Shown piece by piece: positions 18,428-28,282 of a stretch of DNA of 64,000 bases. How positions within the stretch are numbered: the first letter of the stretch is position 1; each line of letters opens with the position of its first letter. Made by a program: the position numbers and the translations under genes. The notes below the pieces were generated by a model. The model was given only the letters and a program-made list of their open reading frames with translations, did not search any database and was not told the DNA's origin. The stretch comes from DASWYT01 sp965246875 (lineage in GTDB: Bacteria; Pseudomonadota; Alphaproteobacteria; Micavibrionales; SZUA-601), in assembly GCA_965246875.1 (NCBI GenBank), contig CBDFFU010000003.1, forward strand, positions 1,240,001 to 1,304,000. The letters are read 5' to 3'.

Positions 18428-19107
18428 GATTGGTCCGTTGTGTGAGTATACGTGTCGAGAAATTTCTTGATGGCTGGAATAGTAACCGGCTTGCCGGTCG
18501 CCAGCGCCCATCGGTCAATGGCCTGCACCAAGTGATGCACAGCGGCAAATGACCGTTCCGTATGATTGACCAGATAGGTAATGGCATCCGGCTTGACCAA
18601 AATCTGGCGGTCGTAAAAAAATTTGGTGTACAACGCACCCAAGAGATCTTCATCAGGAAAATCCAGTGCGATCAATGTGCTGCCGACAATGCGTGACTGC
18701 AGGTCTAGCAAAACAAACGAAGCGGTAGCAATAGTGTTGGACGCCGTCCATAACAGACGATCATCGTTGGCGCGCGCCGCGTTGTAGAGATGAAACAGCG
18801 CTTCTTCTGCCTCACGGTTGCCGGCAAATTGCGCGACATCATCAATGACATAGGCACGGTGTTTTTGCCAGTGCGGCTGACCGAGATTGTTGCTATCAAC
18901 CAAAACGGCACCGGTGTTTTCAGCAAAAATATGCGCCAGATGCGTTTTGCCTGACGCCTCGCCGCCTTGGATAAGAGTGGCAAAAAATGGCCAAGCGTAT
19001 GGATGAGTCACCGTTTCAAACGCTAAACGGTTGGCGTCGGACACAATAAAACTCTCCTGACGCCAATCATCAGGCCAATCAAACGAAAAGGCACTTTGTC
19101 GGGTCAT
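18424..19107 (-). CDS. hdaA: HdaA-like regulatory inactivator of DnaA
   Basis: 227 residues, a short DnaA-like AAA+ protein without the DNA-binding domain IV. It starts with FSFDWPDDWRQESFIVSDANRLAF, then LIQGGEASGKTHLAHIF (P-loop) and AYVIDDVAQFA (Walker B-like). HdaA binds the sliding clamp and stimulates ATP hydrolysis by DnaA, limiting re-initiation of replication. The N-terminal QSAFSF resembles a clamp-binding motif. It lies between an AI-2E family gene and rlmI, in operon-like spacing; hdaA after an AI-2E permease gene is a usual alphaproteobacterial arrangement. Confidence 0.88.
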   Translation of the reverse strand: MTRQSAFSFDWPDDWRQESFIVSDANRLAFETVTHPYAWPFFATLIQGGEASGKTHLAHIFAENTGAVLVDSNNLGQPHWQKHRAYVIDDVAQFAGNREAEEALFHLYNAARANDDRLLWTASNTIATASFVLLDLQSRIVGSTLIALDFPDEDLLGALYTKFFYDRQILVKPDAITYLVNHTERSFAAVHHLVQAIDRWALATGKPVTIPAIKKFLDTYTHTTDQS

Positions 19108-19118
19108 GTGACTTAAAT

Positions 19119-20210
19119 TTACTCAGACAGATCAAGGATGATATTGCCGCCATACATATCACTGGCTTCATACCATTTCAGGCCGTGACGCACCAAAACG
19201 CCAATCATGGCGGCAACCGGTACCGCTAACAGCAAACCGGTAAAGCCGAACAACTTACCGCCTGCTAGCAAGGCAAAAATGACCCAAACCGCATGCAAAC
19301 CAATGCGTTCCCCGACCAGTTTGGGTGCCAGAATATTGCCTTCAATAAATTGTCCAGCCAAAAAGATCGACAATGTGACAAGCGGCATCGTGGCCCCTTC
19401 AAACTGTGCTAGCGCGACGCCGACACTGGCGACCAATCCAAACGTTGAACCGACATATGGGATGAATGACAGGATGCCAGCAATAAAGCCAATCGCCAGA
19501 CCGAATTTCAAGCCAATAATGGTTAAGCCAATCGCATAAAATACCCCAAGAAAACAGCAGACCAAGGTCTGGCCACGAAAAAATCCGGCCAAGCGTTCGT
19601 CAAACTCCGCAAAAATTTGCCGCATTTTCGGGGCATAGTCACGCGGCCATAAATTATTGATGCGACGCGTAATGCGTGGCCAGTCACGCAAACAATAAAA
19701 TGCAACGACTGGGGTAATGAAAATAAACGTAGCGATATCGATAAACGCCATGCCTTTGTCCCAGACACCCAATAGAACATCCTGAGCGCCTTGTAAAACT
19801 GTACCAACATTATTTCCAGCAGCATCTTTGATTTGTTGCACTTGATCAGCATTTAATCGTTGGAATAGGTTATGCACATAGGGCTGCACATAACTTTTTG
19901 CTGCCGCATAGTATGTTGGTACGTCACCGATAAATTCTGTTACCTGTTTTGAGATAATCGGGCTAAGGCCGGTAATAATTGCGGCCAAAACCAGAATAAA
20001 ACTCAACAAGACCAACAACGTCGCGACAGACCGGGGTACACGGCGATGTGTCAGTTTGGTAACAGTCGGATTCAATAAATACGCGATCCCCAGACCAATG
20101 ACAAACGGTGGCAAGACGTCTCTTAGCAACGAGATCAGTAGAATTGTTATAATGCTGACAAACACCCAGAACAGGCCCTTGTTGCTGAAAATAGCGAATA
20201 TTTGTTGCAT
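19119..20210 (-). CDS. AI-2E family transporter (PerM/YdiK-like)
   Basis: 363 residues with about eight predicted membrane segments. Family blocks include PFVIGLGIAYLLNPTVTKLTHRRVPRSVATLLV near the N-terminus, FITPVVAFYCLRDW in the middle, and GFIAGILSFIPYVGSTFGLVAS plus GLHAVWVIFALLAGGKLFGFTGLLLAVPVAAMIGVL at the end. The family contains transporters of AI-2 and of ions; the substrate here is unknown. It lies 11 bp upstream of hdaA and 9 bp downstream of the DUF2066 gene, so the three are probably one transcript. Confidence 0.88.
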   Translation of the reverse strand: MQQIFAIFSNKGLFWVFVSIITILLISLLRDVLPPFVIGLGIAYLLNPTVTKLTHRRVPRSVATLLVLLSFILVLAAIITGLSPIISKQVTEFIGDVPTYYAAAKSYVQPYVHNLFQRLNADQVQQIKDAAGNNVGTVLQGAQDVLLGVWDKGMAFIDIATFIFITPVVAFYCLRDWPRITRRINNLWPRDYAPKMRQIFAEFDERLAGFFRGQTLVCCFLGVFYAIGLTIIGLKFGLAIGFIAGILSFIPYVGSTFGLVASVGVALAQFEGATMPLVTLSIFLAGQFIEGNILAPKLVGERIGLHAVWVIFALLAGGKLFGFTGLLLAVPVAAMIGVLVRHGLKWYEASDMYGGNIILDLSE

Positions 20211-20219
20211 AAGGTTTTC

Positions 20220-21479
20220 TTATCCGTTTTGTCTGGTGATAGTATAGGTGTTGCCATTGATGGGTTGTACTGTAAAGCCATTGGCCTGCAAGGCGCGCAG
20301 TAAATCAGGTGTCGTACTTTTACTTTCGATACGCACGACAGCTTGATTGGATGAAATACTTTGGGTCACCAAATTGGCAATGCCCGGTGTCTGGCGAAGT
20401 TGCTGTTGCAGGCTGATCCAAGCCGACAAATTCGGGATTGGAATGACAGCGACTATAGTTGATGAGGCCGCATAATTCGCTGGCAACTTTAACATAGTTG
20501 GTACCGAAGGTGCCGTACTTGCTGTGAGCGTTGGCACAGAGGCCATCGCTGGCGTTGCCATGACTGTACCATGTTCAAGCTTGTCGATCTGATTGGCTGT
20601 TGCCAGCACAGCATCGTTGAACAGATAACCCGGCCGCGAGGATGGGTCGAAAGTGCCCTTATAAGTCAAAGTCTGGTTACCATAGCGGTAAAGTTTGACC
20701 GTCAAACCGGGTTTAGCGGCTTGTGCCTTGGCTAATGCCAAATAGACTGCTTGGACTTGATAGCGTTTCAGCATGTTTTCCAGGCCCGGCTGTTCCTTGG
20801 TTTTCTGGTTCAGAAATCCGGTATCGGGCGCATCATTAAGGTCGGCTAGATCACCCAATGGAATGCTAAACGTTGTGCTGAACTTGAAAGCATCCTGTTT
20901 TTGCCAGGCGTCACGCCAGGCATTAATCTCATCCCATAAAATAATTTTCGAGCCGATGTTTAAGACTGGTAGAATGAGAACAGTCGGCTGTTGTGGTGTC
21001 ATAGCGGGCGATGTCGTTGTCGCATTGGGTGTTGCGGTAACGTCCGCGGTTACCGCCTCGGCTGGCGGCGGCAGCGTGACATGTGCCAGATCAATGTCTT
21101 TGACAGCCGGCAACGGTAAATTTGCACTCCGCAATAATCCTTCGAACCGGACAGCATCAAAACGGATAGTTAAATTGGCCTGATACGATTGGGATAAAAC
21201 CCGTTCGTTTTGCAGCGAAAAATCTTTCATTGCGCGTGAGATGGTACTGTCGGACAAACCAGCCAGCTTTTCAGATGGTACCGGAGGCACTGCTTGCGCC
21301 ATAAATTGCCCCAAAGCGAGTTTTTGCGCTTTCAACAAGGCCAGGTCTCGGGTGCCTGGCGCGGTTGGCCCCTCAATCAAAACAGGAATGTTACTAGCGA
21401 CATAATAACGGCTCGCAGCCTGTCCGATAAACGGCATAAAAGTTAAACAAAACAAGGTAGTTAAAAATAATGTTTTCAT
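20220..21479 (-). CDS. DUF2066 domain periplasmic protein
   Basis: 419 residues from the ATG at 21479 (a TTG at 21485 would add two residues). A signal peptide is visible (MKTLFLTTLFCLTFMPFIGQA). The DUF2066 region follows, with TAPGTRDLALLKAQKLALGQFMAQ and a later block PTVLILPVLNIGSKIILWDEINAWRDAW. The C-terminal third has SPOR-like residues (IVAVIPIPNLSAWISLQQQLRQTPGIANL). The function is unknown. Conserved placement upstream of AI-2E permease and hdaA genes in Alphaproteobacteria suggests a shared operon. Confidence 0.8.
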   Translation of the reverse strand: MKTLFLTTLFCLTFMPFIGQAASRYYVASNIPVLIEGPTAPGTRDLALLKAQKLALGQFMAQAVPPVPSEKLAGLSDSTISRAMKDFSLQNERVLSQSYQANLTIRFDAVRFEGLLRSANLPLPAVKDIDLAHVTLPPPAEAVTADVTATPNATTTSPAMTPQQPTVLILPVLNIGSKIILWDEINAWRDAWQKQDAFKFSTTFSIPLGDLADLNDAPDTGFLNQKTKEQPGLENMLKRYQVQAVYLALAKAQAAKPGLTVKLYRYGNQTLTYKGTFDPSSRPGYLFNDAVLATANQIDKLEHGTVMATPAMASVPTLTASTAPSVPTMLKLPANYAASSTIVAVIPIPNLSAWISLQQQLRQTPGIANLVTQSISSNQAVVRIESKSTTPDLLRALQANGFTVQPINGNTYTITRQNG

Positions 21480-21622
21480 AAGCAAAGCTCGGATCGGTCT
21501 GGTCTGGCGTCAGACTAGCAGAAGCTAGCAAAATAACGAAAGATTAATTCTAACAAGATATTGTAATGATTGCAAAAGACACTCAAGGTGTCATTCCTAT
21601 TATTGGTCAAAGCCAGGAAACA

Positions 21623-24600
21623 ATGAATATTAAAAACCTGAAGATACCGTCTTTCTTATTAGGTCTGTTCCTTGTTTTTTTACCGTTCTTGTCATCTGCA
21701 CAGGCTTTTGTCTCTTTACAATCTGATACAGACAGTGTCGCCGTTGCTCCGGAATTGCTTTATTTTGAAGACCAGACCGGGTCGCAATCGTTTTTTCAGG
21801 CCCAGTCGCAATTCAAGCGTTTTGAACGTGAAGCAACAGCTCATGACAGCGCCCTCATTCATCTGAGCAATGCTGGCAGCGTTTATTGGCTTAAATTGAC
21901 TGTTAATAATGCGTCAGACCGGCAGAACTGGGTGTTGAACTTTCAACCTGTAACAGATTTTATTACTCAACCTGTCTGGCTGGATGAGATTGCTGTCTAT
22001 GAAAACGATCAGGCGGGTAAACCGATTTACACGACAAAAAACAATTATGTGCCGATGAATTTGCTTGCCGGCAAGTCCAGCGATTTTTTAATTATGGTCA
22101 AGACGATTGCCGGATTGGATGTCTCATTCAGGCCGCTTTTGGAAACCGAACAAACCTTTGCCGAATCGCAACGGCAAGATGCCGCAAAAATGACATTAAG
22201 CTGGATCGTGATCAGCATTTTTGCGACAGCATCTTTAATCTTTTTTGCCCTCAGCCGTATGCGATCTTTTCTGTTTTTTGGCTTTTATACGATGGTCTTT
22301 ATTCAGGGGGGTATGTTGACGCTGGATAGTGGCAAAAAACTATACACAGTCCTCATGAACTTTTTATCTCCTGTGCAAGTCTTACCTATGACAGCGGCCA
22401 TAATTAGTCTGTGTGCTGTGATCCTGACGATTGTCAGCATAAAACAAAAAGCATTTCCATTTTTGTTAAAAATGATGGCACTTGTCTTGATGGCTATTAT
22501 TGCCGGCAGCTTTTTTGCACAGAACATTCTGACGAACTTCGTTATAGCGACGCAACTGTTTGCAAAATTGATTATTTTAGTAACGGGGATAGTGCTGGCA
22601 GTCATTGCTCTCAGTCAAAGCTTCAACGATGCGAAGAATTTTTGGTTGTTACCAGCCTGGTTGTTATTCGGCTTGCAATCCTTTATGTCGATATTGAACC
22701 CGCTTTTGTTGCCCTTTTTGCATTTGGGATTATTGGGCGTGGGTTTGGTTGTTCAGATTTACACACTCTGGCAGGAACAGGAAAAAATCCGCATTGAGCA
22801 GCAGCAAAAACTGCAAATGGAGATGAACCAGCAACGCCAGCAGCATGAAAAAGAAAATTTCATGTGGGAACGCAAGCTGGAGAGCGAACGTGGCTTGTTG
22901 AACAATGCAAAACAGCGTGAAGCCTTGCGCTCAACCCAGTTGGCTGAAGCCAAAGCCCAGGCCGATGCGGCCAATAAGGCGAAATCCGACTTTCTGGCGA
23001 TGATTACTCATGAAATTCGCACACCAATGACCGGCATTATGGGCATGGTCCACCTCACCGCGCAGACATCCTTGGACGATAAACAAAAAGAATATATGGA
23101 TACGATTCAGAATGCCGGCGAAACATTGCTGACCTTGCTCAACGATGTTCTGGATTATTCCAAGCTGGAAAAAGGCGCGATTTCCGTTGAAAAGATTCAC
23201 TTCGGGTTGCGCGCCTTGGTACAAGCTGTCGTAACGTTAATGTCAGGACGTGCGCATGAAAAAGCCTTGCGTTTAGTCATCGCTATTGATGATTCTGTGC
23301 CGGACGATTTGAATGGTGACCCGAACCGTATCCGGCAAGTGCTGATTAATTTATTGAGTAACGCTATTAAGTTTACCGATCAAGGCAGTGTGACCATTGA
23401 AATCACGCGCGACTCAGGTGTTTCTATTGCACAATCAACAGCTTTCCCGTTGCGTGTCAGAGTTATTGATACCGGTATTGGCATCAGCAAAGAGGCACAA
23501 GAAAAACTGTTCAGCGCTTACAGTCAGGCCGACGCCAGCATTGCACGTCGCTTTGGTGGTACGGGTCTTGGCTTGAATATTTGCCGCATGCTGGTGCAAG
23601 CCATGGGCGGCGACGTCAATGTGCAAAGCGAACTTGGTAAAGGCAGCGTATTCTCCTTTACGTTGATCTTGGAAAAATCATCAGAGCAGCAAGCCAATGC
23701 CATTGCACAACATGAAATTGAACTGGCCAAAATCAATCTGTTGAACGTGCTGGTTGTAGATGATAATCCGGTCAATCTGAAAGTCATTGCCGGCTTGCTT
23801 GAGCTGGATCATCACCGTGTCACAACAGCCGAAAGCGGCACAAAGGCGTTAAATGAACTGGATGCCCATGATTTCGATTTGATCTTCATGGATATCCAGA
23901 TGCCGGGCTTTGATGGTTTGACTATTACGAAAGCCATCCGCCGCCTCACCGATGTCAAAAAAGCTAATGTACCAATTTTTGCCCTGACCGGTATGGGACG
24001 TGATGAAGATGAACAAGCTTGCCGCGCAGCAGGTATGAACGGTATTCTGGTGAAACCGATCCGCGTGCCGGCGTTCAAAAAAATTCTATATGATGTTTCA
24101 GTGGCCGCCTATGGCCATTTGAGTAATGAGGATGCCATGAAATTCAAAGATGCCGCCGCTATGGCTAAAAACGTTTTCAATGATGTGAAAAAAACGTACG
24201 ATGTCGCAAAAGATCAGGTGCGTCGCGGCTTGGCCAGCGACTATGTGCCGATGAATGAATCCGGCATCGCGGCTCCCGACTTAACACCAAAACCAAAACC
24301 GGTCAGCGATGATGCGTCGGCATTATTGAATGTGGTGATGCTGAAAGATCTGCATGATTCATTGCCAGCAGACTCGTTCAACGAGATTTTCAGCGAACTT
24401 GACAGCAAGGCTGATGAACTTGTGACCGGCATCATTGAAGGCTGGAAAGCATTGGATAAAGACGACGTGTCAGAAAAGGCGCACAATTTGCGCGGCATGG
24501 CCGGTAATTTTGGCTTGAGCCTGTTAAGCCTCACCGCAGAGCATATCGAGAAAGCCATCAAGGCCGGACACATTGATCATGTCGCGGCCGATGTTGGCAA

Positions 24601-24661
24601 ACTCCAAACAATCCTTAACGACACGAAAGCCGCCTTGCAGGATTGGCTACAGAAGAACTAG
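21623..24661 (+). CDS. Hybrid sensor histidine kinase with 7TMR-DISM sensor, receiver and Hpt domains
   Basis: 1012 residues. Order: signal peptide; periplasmic 7TMR-DISM extracellular domain (about 35-180); seven-helix DISM membrane region (about 190-380); coiled coil (about 385-450); HisKA with phospho-acceptor His463 in MITHEIRTPMTG; HATPase with NLLSNAIKFTD and GTGLGLNIC; a receiver domain with Asp757 in LIFMDIQMPGFDG; a spacer; and a C-terminal Hpt domain with His954 in EKAHNLRGMAGNF. It thus contains a full His-Asp-His relay. No partner response regulator is adjacent. The ATG at 21623 (AGGA just upstream) gives a normal signal peptide; 21566 is a longer alternative. Confidence 0.9.
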   Translation: MNIKNLKIPSFLLGLFLVFLPFLSSAQAFVSLQSDTDSVAVAPELLYFEDQTGSQSFFQAQSQFKRFEREATAHDSALIHLSNAGSVYWLKLTVNNASDRQNWVLNFQPVTDFITQPVWLDEIAVYENDQAGKPIYTTKNNYVPMNLLAGKSSDFLIMVKTIAGLDVSFRPLLETEQTFAESQRQDAAKMTLSWIVISIFATASLIFFALSRMRSFLFFGFYTMVFIQGGMLTLDSGKKLYTVLMNFLSPVQVLPMTAAIISLCAVILTIVSIKQKAFPFLLKMMALVLMAIIAGSFFAQNILTNFVIATQLFAKLIILVTGIVLAVIALSQSFNDAKNFWLLPAWLLFGLQSFMSILNPLLLPFLHLGLLGVGLVVQIYTLWQEQEKIRIEQQQKLQMEMNQQRQQHEKENFMWERKLESERGLLNNAKQREALRSTQLAEAKAQADAANKAKSDFLAMITHEIRTPMTGIMGMVHLTAQTSLDDKQKEYMDTIQNAGETLLTLLNDVLDYSKLEKGAISVEKIHFGLRALVQAVVTLMSGRAHEKALRLVIAIDDSVPDDLNGDPNRIRQVLINLLSNAIKFTDQGSVTIEITRDSGVSIAQSTAFPLRVRVIDTGIGISKEAQEKLFSAYSQADASIARRFGGTGLGLNICRMLVQAMGGDVNVQSELGKGSVFSFTLILEKSSEQQANAIAQHEIELAKINLLNVLVVDDNPVNLKVIAGLLELDHHRVTTAESGTKALNELDAHDFDLIFMDIQMPGFDGLTITKAIRRLTDVKKANVPIFALTGMGRDEDEQACRAAGMNGILVKPIRVPAFKKILYDVSVAAYGHLSNEDAMKFKDAAAMAKNVFNDVKKTYDVAKDQVRRGLASDYVPMNESGIAAPDLTPKPKPVSDDASALLNVVMLKDLHDSLPADSFNEIFSELDSKADELVTGIIEGWKALDKDDVSEKAHNLRGMAGNFGLSLLSLTAEHIEKAIKAGHIDHVAADVGKLQTILNDTKAALQDWLQKN

Positions 24662-24663
24662 TT

Positions 24664-25086
24664 TCAGCTGACGATATCAGATGGTTTGAAGAAAAACGCG
24701 ATTTCCGTTTTGGCATTGTCGAGTGAATCTGAACCATGCACAGAATTGGCTTCGATGCTTTCAGCAAATGTTTTGCGGATCGTGCCTTCATCAGCGTTAG
24801 CTGGGTTAGTGGCACCCATAATTTCACGGTTGCGCAACACGGCGTTTTCGCCTTCTAAGACTTGAACCACGACCGGTCCGGAAATCATGAAATTGACCAG
24901 CTCGCCAAAAAACGAACGTTCTTTGTGGACAGCATAGAAGCCTTCGGCTTGTTCCTTGGTCAGTTGCAAGCGGCGTTGCGCCACGATGCGTAAGCCAGCA
25001 TCTTCAAACATGGCATTGATTTTACCGGTTAAATTGCGGCGGGTGGCATCAGGCTTCAAAATCGACAGGGTGCGTTCGGTACTCAT
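24664..25086 (-). CDS. ndk: Nucleoside diphosphate kinase
   Basis: 140 residues, normal length. Ndk transfers the gamma phosphate from ATP to nucleoside diphosphates through a phosphohistidine. TERTLSILKPDATRRNL opens the protein and the active-site histidine is His117 in NSVHGSDS. A good GGAG lies upstream of the ATG at 25086. It is convergent with the hybrid kinase gene, with only two bases between the stops, so transcription from both sides must end in each other's coding sequence or at unseen sites. Confidence 0.97.
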   Translation of the reverse strand: MSTERTLSILKPDATRRNLTGKINAMFEDAGLRIVAQRRLQLTKEQAEGFYAVHKERSFFGELVNFMISGPVVVQVLEGENAVLRNREIMGATNPANADEGTIRKTFAESIEANSVHGSDSLDNAKTEIAFFFKPSDIVS

Positions 25087-25146
25087 GAGAATCTCCGTAA
25101 AATTTATTGTAAACGTGCCCGACTTATAACTAATTTTATTAAAAAT

Positions 25147-26244
25147 TCAACTGCCCACAGCCGGATCAGTGTAAATATATTTCTGCCCATCTGGCGCAAT
25201 CAGCCAATAGTGGCCTGCCCGGCCCGGAATTTCCTGTACATAATCAATATTGACCGGGATTTTCGCGACGCCGCCTGGAATGTCGATCACATAGTGAGGC
25301 ATAGCCAAACCGGATAATTGTGCGTGCAACTGCCGCATCAAACTTTTGCCATGCTGCAGCGATACCCTAAAATGTCCGGTGCCAGCCGCTAAATCAGCAT
25401 GATGCAAATAGTATGGTTTGACGCGGTGTCGCAACAATGCATTGAACAACTCAGCGAGTGCCGAAACGTTATCATTAATGCCACGCAGCAACACACTTTG
25501 GCTGACCAGCATGTGTCCGGCGTGATGCAGATCAGCCAATGCCTGGACAGCTTTATCTGTCAGCTCACGAACATGATTAATGTGCAACGCAATCGTCACC
25601 GGTTTTGGCCCGACCATCGCTTGTAATAAATCTGCTGTAACGGTTTCGGGTTGCACCACTGGAATACGCGTGTGAATACGGATCCACTGCACATGCGGCA
25701 TGGCATGTAAACGTGTCATCAATTTTTGCAACCGCGGCGCGCCCAGTACCAAGGGATCACCGCCGGTCAAAATCACCTCGGTAATTTCGGAATGCTGGGC
25801 AATATAATCCAACGCCTCGTCAACATCCTTTTGCGTGACGGTGTCACCATGCGGCCCCACCATTTCACGGCGAAAACAAAAGCGGCAATAGACGGCACAG
25901 GCTAATGTCGGTTTCAACAACACACGATTGCTATGGCGATGCACCAAGGCTTTTAAAGGCGCATGGGTATAATCGCCAATCGGATCGCCCTGCTCGTCCG
26001 GCAATATAATCAATTCACGCACATCCGGCACAAATTGCTTGGCAATCGGATCGTTGGCTAAATCATGAATATCAATCTGATCGACCATGGCTGGTGTCAC
26101 GGCAATGACATACCGTTCGGTCAACTCCTGCAACGCGGCTTGATCATTGGTCTCGGCGATCAAGCCATGTGTTTTCAATGCCTCGATATGATGCAGGCTG
26201 CGGCGCGGCATAGGCACAATTTTATTCAGGCTTTGCTTTGCCAT
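25147..26244 (-). CDS. KamA/EpmB-family radical SAM lysine 2,3-aminomutase-like protein
   Basis: 365 residues from the ATG at 26244. The radical SAM cluster motif is C116-x3-C120-x2-C123 (CAVYCRFC), followed by FRREMVG; EVILTGGDPLVLG and RIHTRIPVVQPE are strongly typical of the KamA family. Members isomerise lysine to beta-lysine, either free or for EF-P modification (EpmB). No efp or epmA gene is in the window, so the exact role is open. The 5' end overlaps holC by 19 bp. An ORF extension up to 26364 lies inside holC and is unlikely. Confidence 0.85.
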   Translation of the reverse strand: MAKQSLNKIVPMPRRSLHHIEALKTHGLIAETNDQAALQELTERYVIAVTPAMVDQIDIHDLANDPIAKQFVPDVRELIILPDEQGDPIGDYTHAPLKALVHRHSNRVLLKPTLACAVYCRFCFRREMVGPHGDTVTQKDVDEALDYIAQHSEITEVILTGGDPLVLGAPRLQKLMTRLHAMPHVQWIRIHTRIPVVQPETVTADLLQAMVGPKPVTIALHINHVRELTDKAVQALADLHHAGHMLVSQSVLLRGINDNVSALAELFNALLRHRVKPYYLHHADLAAGTGHFRVSLQHGKSLMRQLHAQLSGLAMPHYVIDIPGGVAKIPVNIDYVQEIPGRAGHYWLIAPDGQKYIYTDPAVGS

Positions 26245-26678
26245 TGCCCGTTTTCCTGTTGCTGCCAGTAGGTCAATGTAACATTTGGCTCCTGTTTCAA
26301 ACGTGACCATTCGGCTCTGGCCTGTTGGACATGGGCTGGATTGCGGCCATCGAACACCAGGCAAATCAGATCAAATGCCGTTATTGGAGGTGTTGCAGCC
26401 ATGTCCAGCACCATCATCGTTTTCGCCTGATTGGGTACAGTGTCTTCGGTCGTCAGCACGACGGGTTGTTCACTGGCATACACATCGCTAGCCAAAGCAT
26501 GCGGTAAAAAATGTTGCTTGCTGAATTGCCACAAAAAATCGTCGTAATCGCTACACGCATGATCATGCGGTAATTTGCACGCCACGCGCATTTTGCGGCT
26601 CAAAGCTTTGAGCAGCAATTCAGGTAGCACATCTTGCGCCGTTTTATAATGCGTATGATAAAACCGGATTTCAGCCAT
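26226..26678 (-). CDS. holC: DNA polymerase III chi subunit
   Basis: 150 residues. DNA_pol3_chi family: EIRFYHTHYKTAQDVLPELLLKAL at the N-terminus, LWQFSKQHFLPHALA in the middle, and a later FDLICLVFDGRNPAHVQQARAEWSRLK block. Chi links the clamp loader to single-strand binding protein. It overlaps pepA by 8 bp upstream and the KamA-like gene by 19 bp downstream, so the three are one operon. The pepA-holC pairing is widespread in Proteobacteria. Confidence 0.92.
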   Translation of the reverse strand: MAEIRFYHTHYKTAQDVLPELLLKALSRKMRVACKLPHDHACSDYDDFLWQFSKQHFLPHALASDVYASEQPVVLTTEDTVPNQAKTMMVLDMAATPPITAFDLICLVFDGRNPAHVQQARAEWSRLKQEPNVTLTYWQQQENGQWQSKA

Positions 26679-28188
26679 TGCGTGTTTGGCTCAAAACGTA
26701 ATCAACCATCAACCGGATGCCAAACCCCATGCCGCCGGCTGGACAAATCGCCATGTCGGCTTTGGCCTTCATCAAGCCAGCAATATCCAGATGCGCCCAG
26801 TTGACGTCTTTCTCAACGAATTGCGACAGGAATAACGCGGCAAAACTGGCACCCGCCAGACGGCTCAATTCCACATTGACGAAATCGGCAATCGTGCTTT
26901 TCAGGGTATGGGCAGGTGCGGCGTCAATCGGCATACGCCAGCATTTTTCGCCGGTTTTCATACCGGATTGCTGCAACTGATTAGCCAGCTCATCCTGATT
27001 GCTGAACAAGGCGGCATATTCATTGCCAAACGCCGACATAGCCGATCCGGTTAAGGTCGCGATATCAATAATGGTGTGTGGCTTGTGCTGTTGCTGCACA
27101 TAAGTCAGCAAATCAGCCAGCACCAGACGCCCTTCGGCGTCAGTATCCATAATTTCAACCGTTTGACCAGATAAGGTGGTGACCACCTCGCCTGGCAGAT
27201 AGGCATCTTCATCCACCAGATTTTCGGTCAGGCCAACAATGCCAACCACATGTGTCGCGGCGGCACCTTGCGCCAAAGCCAGAATACTGCCCATCACAGC
27301 AGCGGCACCGCCCATGTCGTATTTCATGTCAAACATGCCACCGCCCACAAAGGTGCCGGGCTTTAAATTATAGCCGCCGGTATCAAAGGTCACGCCTTTG
27401 CCGACCAGTGCGATGGGCTGGGTTTTTGCCTTTGTTTTGCCGGTTGGCGCCAGACCATTATATTCGGCAATCAGCACATAGGCCGGGTGACGGCTGCCAC
27501 GGGCAACGGCTTGCAACGCACCCAAGCCTTTTTTGGCAATCGTTTTTTCATCGAGAACGGTCAACGTCACCGGCAGTGATTTCACGGCATCACGCACGGC
27601 TGCCACAAAATTTTCCGGCGTACAAATGTTAGGCGGCTGGTTCATCAAATCACGTGCCAGGTAAACGCCTTCGGCAATAGCATTTTGCTGTACCCAGTCT
27701 TTCTGCGCTTGTTTGGCGTTGCCAACATGTAACGTCACTTGTTTGAGCGGCACAGATTTTGTGTCTTTTGCCGTCGTTTTATAACCGCTGAATTGATAGG
27801 ATCGTAACGTGGCACCCAAGGCACATTGCTGCACATCAATTGCCTCGTTCACCACAACATGCAAATTGGCAATATTTTGCGCCTTGGCCTGAGCCGCCAG
27901 CAAGCCACCCAGTTTCAAACTGTCAAGTACTGACATTTCATTAGGTTTACCAACGCCATATAGTAAAACCGAAATCGTTTTCGTGCCGGATTTTATCCCG
28001 TGCAGCCAGAGCATTTGCTCTTTATCTGCCTGAAAAGCAGTTCCCGCTTTCAGCGCATTGTTCAATGTGTCTGTCAGTGTTTTACCCAATAACTTGGCGT
28101 GTGCAGTCGACAATGTTTTGCTGCTGGACACCGGTAAAGCAAAGCTTTGTGCCGGAGTAAAGGCAGCACTACTGAATTTAATATCCAT
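26671..28188 (-). CDS. pepA: Leucyl aminopeptidase (M17)
   Basis: 505 residues from the ATG at 28188; a TTG at 28209 would add seven. An N-terminal macro-like domain (about 1-165) precedes the M17 catalytic domain. Metal and catalytic motifs are seen in PIALVGKGVTFDTGGYNLKPG, DMKYDMGGAAAVMG and the family signature MDTDAEGRLVLAD. It removes N-terminal residues from peptides as a hexamer with two metal ions; some members also bind DNA. It precedes holC with an 8-bp overlap and is divergent from lptF, so the shared promoter region is 28189-28282. Confidence 0.95.
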   Translation of the reverse strand: MDIKFSSAAFTPAQSFALPVSSSKTLSTAHAKLLGKTLTDTLNNALKAGTAFQADKEQMLWLHGIKSGTKTISVLLYGVGKPNEMSVLDSLKLGGLLAAQAKAQNIANLHVVVNEAIDVQQCALGATLRSYQFSGYKTTAKDTKSVPLKQVTLHVGNAKQAQKDWVQQNAIAEGVYLARDLMNQPPNICTPENFVAAVRDAVKSLPVTLTVLDEKTIAKKGLGALQAVARGSRHPAYVLIAEYNGLAPTGKTKAKTQPIALVGKGVTFDTGGYNLKPGTFVGGGMFDMKYDMGGAAAVMGSILALAQGAAATHVVGIVGLTENLVDEDAYLPGEVVTTLSGQTVEIMDTDAEGRLVLADLLTYVQQQHKPHTIIDIATLTGSAMSAFGNEYAALFSNQDELANQLQQSGMKTGEKCWRMPIDAAPAHTLKSTIADFVNVELSRLAGASFAALFLSQFVEKDVNWAHLDIAGLMKAKADMAICPAGGMGFGIRLMVDYVLSQTRNG

Positions 28189-28282
28189 AATCTTGATCTC
28201 GGAACTCAAACAGGGGTTTCAGGCAGGATAAACGGTGGCTTGTGTCTGGTCAATTGAAGTCTGACTGTTTAAACTGCCGGTC

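Noticed and set aside
26245..26364. N-terminal extension of the KamA-like protein
   Set aside because: It lies inside holC, adds no family sequence, and the internal ATG at 26244 fits the family start.
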